A stretch of 64,000 nt of DNA, taken from Dechloromonas hankyongensis. GTDB taxonomy: Bacteria > Pseudomonadota > Gammaproteobacteria > Burkholderiales > Rhodocyclaceae. Location: the NCBI RefSeq assembly GCF_022012295.1, contig NZ_JAKLTN010000003.1, positions 117,421 through 181,420 of the forward strand, in the 5' to 3' direction. The notes beneath the pieces are model-generated. The model was not told the origin of the DNA and made no database searches. It saw only the letters and a list, made by a program, of their open reading frames with translations. This document shows, piece by piece, positions 55,999-63,972 of the stretch (positions within the stretch are counted from its first letter, which is position 1; each line of letters begins with the position of its first letter). The position numbers and the translations under genes are program-made.

Positions 55999-57723
55999 AT
56001 GAGTATGAACCGCCGCGAATTCCTGCAGGTCATGGCCGTTGCCGCCGCCGGCGGCATGTCGCTGCACAGCGAGCTGGCGCAGGCCGAAAAGGGTGCCGCC
56101 CGACTCTACGACCTGCCGCAATTCGGCAACGTCAGCCTGCTGCACATCACCGACTGCCACGCCCAGCTGCAACCCATCTATTTCCGCGAACCGAACGTCA
56201 ATCTTGGTTTCGGCGACCAGTTCGGCAAGGTGCCGCATCTGGTCGGCGACCGGCTGCTCAAGCACTTCGGCTTCAAGCCGAATACCCTGGAGGCGCACGC
56301 CTACACCTGCCTGAATTTCGAGCAGGCCGCGCGGACCTACGGCAAGGTCGGCGGTTTTGCCCACCTGGCAACGCTGGTCAAGCGCATGAAGGCGACCCGC
56401 CCTGGTGCGCTGCTGCTCGACGGCGGCGACACCTGGCAAGGCTCCGGCACGGCGTTGTGGACCAATGCCCAGGACATGGTCGATGCCTGCAAGGCACTCG
56501 GCGTCAATATCATGACCCTGCACTGGGAATCGACGGTCGGCGAGGCGCGGCTCAAGGAAATCGAGGAAAAGGACTTCGCCGGCCACGTCGACATCGTCGC
56601 CCAGAACGTCAAGACCACCGACTTCGGCGACCCGGTGTTCAAGCCTTACGTGATGAAGAACATCAACGGCGTGCCGGTTGCCATCGTCGGCCAGGCTTTT
56701 CCCTATACGCCGATCGCCAATCCGCGCTGGCAGATTCCGAACTGGAGCTACGGCATCCAGGAAGACAACATGCAGAAGACCGTCGACGAGGCGCGCGCCG
56801 CCGGCGCCCAGGTCGTCGTCGTGCTGTCGCACAACGGCATGGACGTGGACCTCAAGATGGCCTCGCGCATCAAGGGCATCGACGCCATCCTCGGCGGCCA
56901 CACCCATGACGGCATGCCGGCGCCGGTGGTGGTCAAGAACGGCGGCGGCCAGACCCTGGTCACCAACGCCGGCTCCAACGGCAAATACCTCGGCGTGCTC
57001 GATTTCGATGTCCGAAACGGCAGGATCGCCGATTTCCGCTACAAGCTGCTGCCCGTCTTCGCCAACCTGCTGCCGGCCGACCGCGACATGCAGGCGCTGA
57101 TCGACAAGGCGCGCGCCCCCTACCTGTCGCAACTCAACGAAAAGCTGGCCGTCACCGAAGGCACGCTGTACCGGCGCGGCAATTTCAACGGCACCTTCGA
57201 CCAGCTCATCCTCGACGCGCTGATGGCCGTCAAGGATGCCGAAATCGCCTTCTCGCCCGGCTTCCGCTGGGGTACCTCGCTGCTGCCCGGCCAGCCCATC
57301 CGGATGGAACACGTCCTCGACCAGACCGCCATCACCTATCCATGGACGACGGTCACCAATATGAGCGGCGAAACGATCAAGACCGTGCTCGAGGACGTCT
57401 GCGACAACCTGTTCAATCCCGACCCCTACTACCAGCAGGGCGGCGACATGGTACGTGTCGGCGGCCTGCAATGGACCTGCGACCCGACCGCCAAAATGGG
57501 CCAGCGCATCCAGAACATGATGCTCAAGGGCAGCCCCATCGACCCGGCCAAAACCTACAAGGTCGCCGGCTGGGCACCGGTGTCGGAAGAAGCCAAAAAT
57601 GCCGGCGCGCCGATCTGGGAAGTCGTCGCCACTTACCTGCGCGACATAAAAACGGTGCGGCCGGTTAAACTCAATCTACCGACGCTGCGGGGGGCAGCGA
57701 ACAATCCGGGGATCGCATCATGA
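55999..57723 (+). CDS. soxB: Sulfate thiohydrolase SoxB
   Basis: SoxB releases sulfate from SoxY-bound thiosulfate using a dinuclear manganese site. The 574-residue protein has a twin-arginine-type leader (MNRREFLQVMAVAAAGG) and 5'-nucleotidase-like metal motifs: DCHAQLQP, GGDTWQGSG, LSHNGMDVD and GGHTHDGMPAP. Length and layout match the family. The start may be 55999 or 56005 (MSMNRREF). The last four bases overlap the rhodanese gene start. Confidence 0.95.
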   Translation: MSMNRREFLQVMAVAAAGGMSLHSELAQAEKGAARLYDLPQFGNVSLLHITDCHAQLQPIYFREPNVNLGFGDQFGKVPHLVGDRLLKHFGFKPNTLEAHAYTCLNFEQAARTYGKVGGFAHLATLVKRMKATRPGALLLDGGDTWQGSGTALWTNAQDMVDACKALGVNIMTLHWESTVGEARLKEIEEKDFAGHVDIVAQNVKTTDFGDPVFKPYVMKNINGVPVAIVGQAFPYTPIANPRWQIPNWSYGIQEDNMQKTVDEARAAGAQVVVVLSHNGMDVDLKMASRIKGIDAILGGHTHDGMPAPVVVKNGGGQTLVTNAGSNGKYLGVLDFDVRNGRIADFRYKLLPVFANLLPADRDMQALIDKARAPYLSQLNEKLAVTEGTLYRRGNFNGTFDQLILDALMAVKDAEIAFSPGFRWGTSLLPGQPIRMEHVLDQTAITYPWTTVTNMSGETIKTVLEDVCDNLFNPDPYYQQGGDMVRVGGLQWTCDPTAKMGQRIQNMMLKGSPIDPAKTYKVAGWAPVSEEAKNAGAPIWEVVATYLRDIKTVRPVKLNLPTLRGAANNPGIAS

Positions 57724-58337
57724 ACAAAAATCTGACCAGAAATTTGCTGGCCGCCGCCCTGATTGCGCTGTCGGCCGGCGCCTGGGCCGCCGACTGGGCA
57801 CCGGGCACGACCGCCTGGGACAAGCTGCCGGAACTCAAGCGCAGCAAGCTCGGACTCTACCTGACACCGCAGCAGGCCTACGACATGAAGAAGGCCAACC
57901 CAAAGGGCGTCGCCCTGTTCGACGTCCGCACCCGGGCCGAAGCCATGTACGTCGGCTGGCCGGGGGATGCCGATGCACTGGTTCCCTACGTCGAACACGC
58001 CGAGATCATGGCCGAGTGGGACGACAAACGCTCGATGTACCAGCTGGAGCCCAACCTCGATTTCGTCCCCGAACTGGAGCGCCGGCTGCAGGCGATGGGC
58101 CTCGGCAAGGACGCCCCCATCATCCTGATCTGCCGCTCCGGCGACCGCAGCTCCAAGGCCGCCGACCGTCTGCAGATGTCGGGGTACAGCAAGGTTTACA
58201 GCATCGCCGAAGGCTTCGAGGGCGACGCGGTCAAGGAAGGCGCCAAGGCCGGTCAGCGCGCGGTCAATGGCTGGAAGAACAGCGGCCTGCCGTGGACCTA
58301 CAAGCTGGACAAGGCCAAGATGTATTTCCCGCAGTAA
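57720..58337 (+). CDS. Exported rhodanese-like protein of the sox operon
   Basis: The 205-residue protein has a signal peptide (cleavage after AWA, about 23) and a rhodanese domain with the active loop CRSGDRSS (C138). It overlaps soxB by four bases (ATGA), so it is part of the sox operon. SoxL-type rhodaneses are known beside sox genes; a role in moving sulfane sulfur in the periplasm fits. Confidence 0.85.
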   Translation: MNKNLTRNLLAAALIALSAGAWAADWAPGTTAWDKLPELKRSKLGLYLTPQQAYDMKKANPKGVALFDVRTRAEAMYVGWPGDADALVPYVEHAEIMAEWDDKRSMYQLEPNLDFVPELERRLQAMGLGKDAPIILICRSGDRSSKAADRLQMSGYSKVYSIAEGFEGDAVKEGAKAGQRAVNGWKNSGLPWTYKLDKAKMYFPQ

Positions 58338-58360
58338 GCGAAAGCGCAGGACAAAAAAGA

Positions 58361-58387
58361 AACCCCCGGCGTGTCCGGGGGTTTTTC
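58361..58387 (+). terminator. Terminator of the sox operon
   Basis: AACCCCCGG-CGTGT-CCGGGGGTT followed by TTT closes the soxC-to-rhodanese transcript 23 bases after the last stop codon. Confidence 0.9.
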
Positions 58388-58417
58388 CGGCTGCTGTGCG
58401 CTGGCCGCACCGGGCAA

Positions 58418-58597
58418 TTATTCTTGTTCTACGACATCCCGGGCCGGCAAATGCGCCAGCCACTCCGAAAAGGGAATTTCGTGCACTTCAGGAACGCGCC
58501 GCTCAACCGTCTTGCGACGATCGCGCCAGCCATTGGGCGGCCCCACCTCTCTTTGGCGGCGATCCGTTCCCGAGCGCTTGTCGTTTTTTACAACCAT
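58418..58597 (-). CDS. Small Arg-rich protein (59 residues), unknown
   Basis: An intact ORF from ATG 58597 to TAA 58418 encodes 59 residues. The N-terminal half is highly basic (KNDKRSGTDRRQREVGPP, NGWRDRRKTVERRVP), followed by the acidic/aromatic PFSEWLAHLPARDVVEQE. The pattern K-R-S-G-x-x-R-R-x-x-x-x-x-P-P-x-G-W-x-D-R-R resembles a short protein family I associate with Rhodocyclales, but I cannot name it. It lies between convergent sox and chrA sequence. Weak ribosome-site matches (AGGA, GGGA) precede it. Confidence 0.6.
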   Translation of the reverse strand: MVVKNDKRSGTDRRQREVGPPNGWRDRRKTVERRVPEVHEIPFSEWLAHLPARDVVEQE

Positions 58598-58705
58598 TTT
58601 GAATTCCCAATCCTGCTTTTTTCCCTACACCTCTACCTTATCGGAAGGGCTGGAACGGGTCAGTGAAAAAACTCACAGGTGGCGTCAATACTCTGCCCAC
58701 GCCGC

Positions 58706-60073
58706 TCACAGCAGCGTCTTGACCAGATAGCCGATCACCGCGCAGCCGGCAATCACATGAATCACGTTCGCCTTGAAGCGGAACAGCGCAATCGCCGCCC
58801 CCAGGGCGATGAGGGCTGACACCCATTCGAACGTACCGGCAAACCCCTTGGGCCACAGGACGTGATAACCGAAGAACAGGGCTAGATTCAGGATGACGCC
58901 GACCACCGCCGCGGTAATCGCGGTCAGCGGGGCGGTGAATTTCAGGTCATTGTGCGTCGTTTCGATAAACGGGCCGCCCATCAGGATGAAGACGAAGGAA
59001 GGCAGGAAGGTGAACCAGGTGACCAGCGTGGCGGCCACGGCGCCGGCAAGGAACAGGCTGTCCGGGCCGAACACCGCCTTGACGTAGCCGCCGACGAAAC
59101 CGACGAAGGTGACGACCATGATGAGCGGCCCCGGCGTCGTTTCGCCCAGGGCCAGGCCGTCGATCATCTGGCTCGGCGTCAGCCAGCCATAGTGGCCGAC
59201 CGCTCCCTGATACACGTAGGGCAGGACGGCGTAGGCGCCCCCGAAAGTGAGCAGGGCTGCCTTGGTGAAGAACCAGCCCATCTGGGTCAGCGTATGGTCC
59301 CAGCCGTAGCAGGCCGCCAGCAGGGCCATCGGCACCAGCCACAACAGGGCACCAAGAAGGGCCACCCTGGCGAGCTTCGTCCACCCGAACAGGGCGTAGT
59401 CAGGGGTCGGCGTATCGTCGTCGATCAGCGCCCGACCGAACGACTTGTCCGCCTTCCCATGCCCGCCTCCGGCCTTGAACCTGTCCGGCGCGATGCGGCC
59501 GCCGACATAGCCGATGGCGGCGGCCACGGCGACGATGGCCGGGAACGGCACATCGAGCGCGAAGATGGCGACGAAGGAGGCGGCGGCGATGGCCCATAAC
59601 ACGTTGTTCTTCAGGGCCCGCGAGCCGATACGGTGCGCCGCCTGGACGACGATGGCGGTGACCGCCGGCTTGATGCCGTAGAACAGCCCGGCGACCAGGG
59701 GCATTTCGCCGTAGGCGATATAGACCCACGACAGGCCGATCAGTATGAACAGGGAGGGCAGCACGAACAGCCCCCCGGCCACGATGCCGCCCCGGGTCCG
59801 GTGCATCAGCCAGCCGATGTAGGTCGCCAGTTGCTGCGCTTCCGGGCCGGGCAGCACCATGCAGTAGTTCAGGGCGTGCAGGAAGCGCCGCTCGGAAATC
59901 CAGCGCCGGCGTTCCACCAGCTCCTGGTGCATGATGGCGATCTGCCCCGCCGGGCCGCCGAAGCTGATGAATCCGAGCTTCAGCCAGAACAGGACAGCCT
60001 GCCCGAAGCTGACGGCGGCCGGCGGGCTGTCGACGGTTTCTGGGGAAGCGGTCTGGGTCGTATTCGGGGTCAT
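58706..60073 (-). CDS. chrA: Chromate transporter ChrA
   Basis: ChrA-family proteins export chromate or related oxyanions. The 455-residue protein has two CHR domains. The first carries FGGPAGQIAIMHQELVERRRWISERRFLHALNYCMVLPGPEAQQLATYIGW and the second TFGGAYAVLPYVYQGAVGHYGWLTPSQMIDGLALGETTPGPLIMVVTFVGF, with about 10-12 transmembrane helices. It is the long type. Substrate is not proven; sulfate-like oxyanions are also possible for this family. No other metal-resistance gene is adjacent. Confidence 0.9.
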   Translation of the reverse strand: MTPNTTQTASPETVDSPPAAVSFGQAVLFWLKLGFISFGGPAGQIAIMHQELVERRRWISERRFLHALNYCMVLPGPEAQQLATYIGWLMHRTRGGIVAGGLFVLPSLFILIGLSWVYIAYGEMPLVAGLFYGIKPAVTAIVVQAAHRIGSRALKNNVLWAIAAASFVAIFALDVPFPAIVAVAAAIGYVGGRIAPDRFKAGGGHGKADKSFGRALIDDDTPTPDYALFGWTKLARVALLGALLWLVPMALLAACYGWDHTLTQMGWFFTKAALLTFGGAYAVLPYVYQGAVGHYGWLTPSQMIDGLALGETTPGPLIMVVTFVGFVGGYVKAVFGPDSLFLAGAVAATLVTWFTFLPSFVFILMGGPFIETTHNDLKFTAPLTAITAAVVGVILNLALFFGYHVLWPKGFAGTFEWVSALIALGAAIALFRFKANVIHVIAGCAVIGYLVKTLL

Positions 60074-60273
60074 TGTCGGGGGATTCTGGAACAGTGCATC
60101 GACAGCCTTTTTACCATCATCCGCCAGATTTGGTTGCTGCCTGCCGCTGAGCGCGATGACGCCGGCAGGAGTGCCTCGCCCCCGATCCAGGCTTCAACGC
60201 CTGTTCTGCCGATGGCCGGCCAGTCTGCCAGTCTTGCGGCGTGCAGGCCAGGAGACAGGGTAGCGCTACCGAA
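60074..60273. other. Intergenic region before the ECF41 promoter
   Basis: No gene or clear RNA was recognised between chrA and the sigma-factor promoter. Short open frames here are overlapped by others and lack ribosome sites. Confidence 0.3.
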
Positions 60274-60300
60274 TGTCACAAGCGGCGTAGCTGTTCCGTC
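60274..60300 (+). promoter_or_regulatory. ECF41-type promoter before the sigma gene
   Basis: TGTCACA-N16-CGTC is an exact match to the ECF41 promoter (-35 TGTCACA, -10 CGTC, 16-base spacer). It lies 50 bases before the sigma start codon, so the sigma factor probably activates its own gene. An almost identical element (TGTCACAAGC start) lies before the partner gene at 61326. Confidence 0.85.
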
Positions 60301-60349
60301 TACAGAAGGTGTTTAATAAAGTTTCCGCCCCCGGACGCCCCCCGCCATC

Positions 60350-61279
60350 ATGACAACTCTCACCGCCCGCGCCCACCGCTACGATCGTGAACATGCGCGC
60401 AGTCTGCGTGCGCTGGCCTACCGCATGCTCGGCTCACGCGCCGAGGCCGAAGACATCGTGCAGGAGGCCTGGCTGCGCTGGGCCGAGGTGGATGAAAGCA
60501 GCGTCCTGCATGCCGGCGCCTATCTGTCGCGCTTGGTCACCAACCTGTGCCTGGACAAGCTCGGCTCGGCCGCCGCGAAACGCGAGCATTACGTCGGCGT
60601 CTGGCTGCCCGAGCCGCTACTGGACGACGAGGCCGGCTGGTCGCCCGGTCCGGAAATGCAGGCCGAATTCGCCCAGGACGTCTCCGTCGCCTTCATGCTG
60701 GCGCTGGAACGGCTGTCGCCACTGGAGCGCGCGGCCTTCCTCCTGTACGAGGTATTCGAGGTAGACTTCGACGAGATCGGGCAGCGCCTGGAGCGCAGCC
60801 CGGCTGCCTGCCGCCAGTTGGCCAGCCGCGCGCGCAGCCATGTCAAAGCCGACTACGCGCGCCGCGAAGTGGATCAGCAGGAAGGCGAGCGCCTGTTCGG
60901 CGCCTTCTGCGATGCGGTGCGCACTTTCGACGTGGACGCCCTGGCCAGGGTGCTGACGGCGGATGCCGTAATGCTCGCCGACGGCGGCGGCAAGGTCAGC
61001 GCGGTACCGCGCCCGCTGCACGGCGGCGCCCTGATCGCCAAGACCTTCATCGGCTTCGCCCGGCTGCCGACCAGCCGCGCCTGGCGCCTGGAGCCTGCGC
61101 GCATCAATGGACTACCGGGTTGCCTGATCATCGACGATGCGACCGGCCAGTTAGTGCAGACCATCGTGCTGGCGCCCTCGACCACCGAAGCGGGCCGCAT
61201 CGGCGCCCTCTACATCCAGCGCAACCCCGACAAGCTGAAGGGCGTGCTGGCCGCCCTGGGCCGCCGCACCGCTGGCTGA
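60350..61279 (+). CDS. ECF41-group RNA polymerase sigma factor
   Basis: The 309-residue protein has sigma-70 regions 2 and 4 (RALAYRMLGSRAEAEDIVQEAWLRW; LSPLERAAFLLYEVFEVDFDEIGQRL, RSPAACRQLASRARSH) and then a C-terminal SnoaL-like domain. This fused domain controls the sigma instead of an anti-sigma factor. The ECF41 hallmarks WLPEP (near residue 84), DGGGK (near 205) and NPDKL (near 296) are all present. Genes of this group are typically followed by a carboxymuconolactone decarboxylase or oxidoreductase, as here. Confidence 0.92.
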   Translation: MTTLTARAHRYDREHARSLRALAYRMLGSRAEAEDIVQEAWLRWAEVDESSVLHAGAYLSRLVTNLCLDKLGSAAAKREHYVGVWLPEPLLDDEAGWSPGPEMQAEFAQDVSVAFMLALERLSPLERAAFLLYEVFEVDFDEIGQRLERSPAACRQLASRARSHVKADYARREVDQQEGERLFGAFCDAVRTFDVDALARVLTADAVMLADGGGKVSAVPRPLHGGALIAKTFIGFARLPTSRAWRLEPARINGLPGCLIIDDATGQLVQTIVLAPSTTEAGRIGALYIQRNPDKLKGVLAALGRRTAG

Positions 61280-61325
61280 AGAAGGGCAGCGAACGCAAGG
61301 GAAGACCGCAATTTTTCGGCGGCGA

Positions 61326-61352
61326 TGTCACAAGCTGCGAGTCCGGATCGTC
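61326..61352 (+). promoter_or_regulatory. ECF41-type promoter before the partner gene
   Basis: A second exact TGTCACA-N16-CGTC, 56 bases before the partner gene start codon, in the gap after the sigma gene. A perfect GGGTG-TGA-CACCC palindrome (61357-61369) follows just downstream in the leader. Confidence 0.85.
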
Positions 61353-61407
61353 TTGAGGGTGTGACACCCGCAATGGGTCACCCCTCCCGTCATTCAAAGG
61401 AACGATC

Positions 61408-61895
61408 ATGAGCCATACCCCCTCCCGCCTGAACTACATGCAGCAGTCGCCCGACCTGTTCAAGAAGCTGGTCGACCTCAGCATGGCCATCGCCGCCAGC
61501 GGCATCGAGCCGGAACTCTCCAGCCTCGTCGACATCCGCGCCTCGCAGTTGAACGGCTGCGCCTTCTGCCTGGACATGCACGTCAAGGAAGCCAAGCTGC
61601 ACGGCGAACGCGAGTTGCGCCTGCACCACGTCGCGATCTGGCGCGAATCGCCCTGTTCACCTCCAAGGAACGCGCCGCGCTGGCTTTCACCGAGGCGCTG
61701 ACCCAGATCGCGCCGACCGGCATCTCCGACCAACTCTATGCCGAGGTGCGCGAGCAGTTCAGCGAAAAGGAACTGTCGACGCTGACCTTCCGCGTGATGA
61801 CCATCAACGCCTGGAACCGCGCCAACGTCGCTTTCCGCACCCCGCCCGGCGCGCACGACAAGGCCTTCGGTCTCGACAAGGCCGGGCTGTCCTGA
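61408..61895 (+). pseudogene. Frameshifted carboxymuconolactone decarboxylase/AhpD-like protein
   Basis: The first 81 codons encode an AhpD-type protein (SRLNYMQQSPDLFKKLVDLS) with the redox motif CAFCLDMH (CxxC-x2-H). The frame then breaks at 61651-61655. After ESP the next frame continues LFTSKERAALAFTEALTQ to a stop at 61893, as expected for the family. One base is missing relative to an intact gene at the CCCTG. Either it is a real one-base deletion or a sequencing error in the C run. Proteins of this family are the usual ECF41 partner. Confidence 0.8.
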
Positions 61896-61953
61896 GCGGA
61901 CGAATGGGCGGCTCGGGCCGTGCATCCGGCCGCCTGTTGTTGACTCAGGGCAC
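61896..61953. other. Gap between the partner gene and the next gene
   Basis: A possible hairpin (GGGCGGCTCGGG with CCGGCCGCC) lies here between convergent genes; no T run is seen. Confidence 0.3.
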
Positions 61954-62775
61954 TCAGATGAGTGACGACACCAGATTGAACTGATTGATCGCCACCAGAT
62001 TCTGCAGCGGGCTGGCGCCGCCACTGCCGACGGATTGCAGGGAATCGAGCAGGAGCAGACCGGCAAAATCAAGCCCCCCGGCACTGTTGGCCAGCAGGCC
62101 GCTATCGCCGAAGGATTGCTGGAAGACGCTCAGCCCCGCGATGACGCCGAGGGTATCGACGCTGCCTTGTGCCTGGGCGACGGTACTTCCCGCCGCCTCG
62201 CCGAGGGCTTGGGCGGCTTGGTCCAGCAAGGAGAAAGCACCGGCCGGATCGGCTGCGAAGGCCGATTTCAACGTATCGAGATCGATCGACAGGGTGCTCG
62301 TTCCAAACGCTGACGTTTGCGCCGTGATGCCTAGCTGCGACAGCCGCGTCAGGGAAGATTCACCGTTGTCGAAGCTGCCCTCGCCGATGCGGGCCAGCTC
62401 CTGAACGAAGGCGGTGGCCTGTCCGCTGCTGGCGAGGATGCCGTTGCCGGACAGGTTCTGCTGCACCCCGTTCACCGCATCCACCAGGAACTGCGCTTCG
62501 GCCGCCAAACTCGCTTCGTCGTTGCCGAAATTCTGGCCAATGCCACTGGCCGATGCTCCCGGCCGCAAGGCCGTCACCTGATCCTGGAAGAAGGATGCCG
62601 CCGACAGCAACTGACTGGTAGCCGATAAGGACAGAACGCTCGAACTCTGGCCGAACAGCCCCAACGCCGGTTGCGGCAGGGCCAGGGAATTCACCAAGCC
62701 GACACCACCTACGGCTTGGCTATTGAACAAGCCGGATGTTGCAAAACCGCTCGTCACACTGCGAATGGGATCCAT
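61954..62775 (-). CDS. Low-complexity Ala/Ser/Leu protein with hook-associated-protein-like segment
   Basis: The 273-residue product from ATG 62775 has no signal peptide and is rich in A, S, G, L and Q. One stretch (LSQLGITAQTSAFGTSTLSIDLDTLKSAFAADPAGAFSLL) resembles the C-terminal part of flagellar hook-associated protein FliD and related helical proteins, and VDAVNGVQQNLSGN also fits. No flagellar gene is nearby. I would call it unknown with a weak FliD-like match. A GGGGAGCGG ribosome site precedes ATG 62775; the longer start at 62817 is less likely. Confidence 0.6.
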   Translation of the reverse strand: MDPIRSVTSGFATSGLFNSQAVGGVGLVNSLALPQPALGLFGQSSSVLSLSATSQLLSAASFFQDQVTALRPGASASGIGQNFGNDEASLAAEAQFLVDAVNGVQQNLSGNGILASSGQATAFVQELARIGEGSFDNGESSLTRLSQLGITAQTSAFGTSTLSIDLDTLKSAFAADPAGAFSLLDQAAQALGEAAGSTVAQAQGSVDTLGVIAGLSVFQQSFGDSGLLANSAGGLDFAGLLLLDSLQSVGSGGASPLQNLVAINQFNLVSSLI

Positions 62776-62983
62776 GAATCCGCTCCCCGCCATCTCGAGC
62801 CAAAGGCTCGATGGCATGCTTACCGAGATTGGAGCCGTTTTCCGCCGCTTAGTTTCGGTGGCGGGTTACCGGGAAGGCAACCTGAAGTAGTGGTTCATTC
62901 GAAGACTGCATACAAGACAAGCCCATCTTCGCGTTTGTCACTCCTCACACCATGGGAATGATCGTAGCCAAGAAACCTTCAGC
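62776..62983. other. Intergenic region without recognised gene
   Basis: Two hundred and eight bases between minus-strand genes; no gene, RNA or terminator was recognised. Confidence 0.3.
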
Positions 62984-63316
62984 TCATTGCGGGTGAGTAG
63001 CAATCTTATCGCCTGGCAACATTTCCCACAGTCCGTTCATGGTCAGCGGATTGCTGTCGCGGATGGACGGGTCGGTGCTGGTGGTTCGCATGTCCGAGCG
63101 GATAGGCCCCTCCGCGCCGACAGAAAGTTGCGGCAATCCGGGCCGTGCTTGCGGAATCGTTCCATCGACGACCCGACCGGAAACTCCGGAACTCGATGAA
63201 TTGATATCCCTGGTGTCGGGTCCAGCACTGACTTGTCCGACGACAACGGGTGCGATGGCTGCAAACGCGAGAACCAACATGCGGCGGCCGGATGTCAGGG
63301 GCAGAAAGTTTTTCAT
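62984..63316 (-). CDS. Small exported protein of unknown function
   Basis: The 110-residue product has a signal peptide (MKNFLPLTSGRRMLVLAFAAIAPVVVGQVSA) and a Ser/Thr/Pro-rich mature part with no cysteine and no recognised domain (DTRDINSSSSGVSGRVVDG). AAGGAG six bases before ATG 63316 supports the start. No family recognised. Confidence 0.65.
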   Translation of the reverse strand: MKNFLPLTSGRRMLVLAFAAIAPVVVGQVSAGPDTRDINSSSSGVSGRVVDGTIPQARPGLPQLSVGAEGPIRSDMRTTSTDPSIRDSNPLTMNGLWEMLPGDKIATHPQ

Positions 63317-63816
63317 GGGAATCTCCTTAACTTGTGATTCACAGAACCGTTCCAATCTGCGGAAAAGCAAAACGTCTCGGCATTTTCCACCGATGTTCAA
63401 TTCAGACCAAAGGCAATTGCGAATGGTTCCCATTGGCAGCATGCACAAGTGGAAACTGGCATCGCGAGAAGGGAGATATCCGTGCGGGGTTCCAACTGCG
63501 AAATCCCGACTGAGTTGAGCGCTGATCTCATTGCGTCGGACCGCGCAATATTGGCGCGTTGATTGGGTACTATCAGGCGGAGTCCGGCCAAGAAGAGCCA
63601 TTCGATACAAAATCTTGAATGAGCGGTTCAGGCTGTCACCGGACAGTCAGCCCCCGCTGCCATTAATGCCACCTAACCTACTTTCGACACTCAATTTATG
63701 TCTTACGAATTACCGCAACGTTACCAAAGGGGTACTGTAGCGGCTATGCTGGATAGATCGCTGTCGGGTCCAAGGTCGGTCCGACGACTTGATCGGTGAC
63801 AATTCAACGATTCTGC
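63317..63816. other. Lower-GC region without recognised gene
   Basis: Composition drops compared with the rest of the window. Several short open frames exist on both strands (for example 63397-63591 minus, 64 residues), but none has a recognisable domain or good ribosome site. It could hold a decayed or recently gained segment; no insertion sequence ends were identified. Confidence 0.4.
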
Positions 63817-63924
63817 ATGGAGGAGCCCAAAGGGATCGGTGTCGGCGGTGCCGGATGTAACGTCATAGACTCTGCAATGCAGAAAGGTACCAGCAAGATC
63901 GACGATTTGATAAAACACATTTGA
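63817..63924 (+). CDS. 35-residue ORF resembling the FtsZ N-terminal loop (possible remnant)
   Basis: ATG 63817 to TGA 63922-63924 encodes 35 residues starting MEEPKGIGVGGAGCNVIDS. The segment GIGVGGAGCNVID matches the first nucleotide-binding loop of FtsZ (IGVGGAGCN type). A GTG 21 bases upstream (63796) could extend it. The remainder (QKGTSKIDDLIKHI) is not FtsZ-like beyond this loop, and the GTP-binding GGGTGTG motif of FtsZ is absent. It may be a truncated remnant or a short regulatory peptide. No good ribosome site; an intrinsic terminator follows. Confidence 0.35.
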   Translation: MEEPKGIGVGGAGCNVIDSAMQKGTSKIDDLIKHI

Positions 63925-63946
63925 TCGTCCAAACGTTTCAATAGTG

Positions 63947-63972
63947 AATGCCTCCAACTTTGAGGCATTTTT
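63947..63972 (+). terminator. Intrinsic terminator near the window end
   Basis: AATGCCTC-CAACTTT-GAGGCATT followed by TTTG forms an 8-bp stem with a short T run, 22 bases past the stop of the FtsZ-like ORF. Confidence 0.75.

Noticed and set aside
55969..57471. A 500-codon minus-strand frame opposite soxB
   Set aside because: It is antisense to soxB and shows the His/Val/Asp/Leu-rich pattern of reverse-frame translation, with no domain or ribosome site.
60077..60110. A possible sigma-54 promoter in the chrA upstream region
   Set aside because: TGGAACAGTGCATC lacks the required TGGCA core and the GG-GC spacing is wrong.
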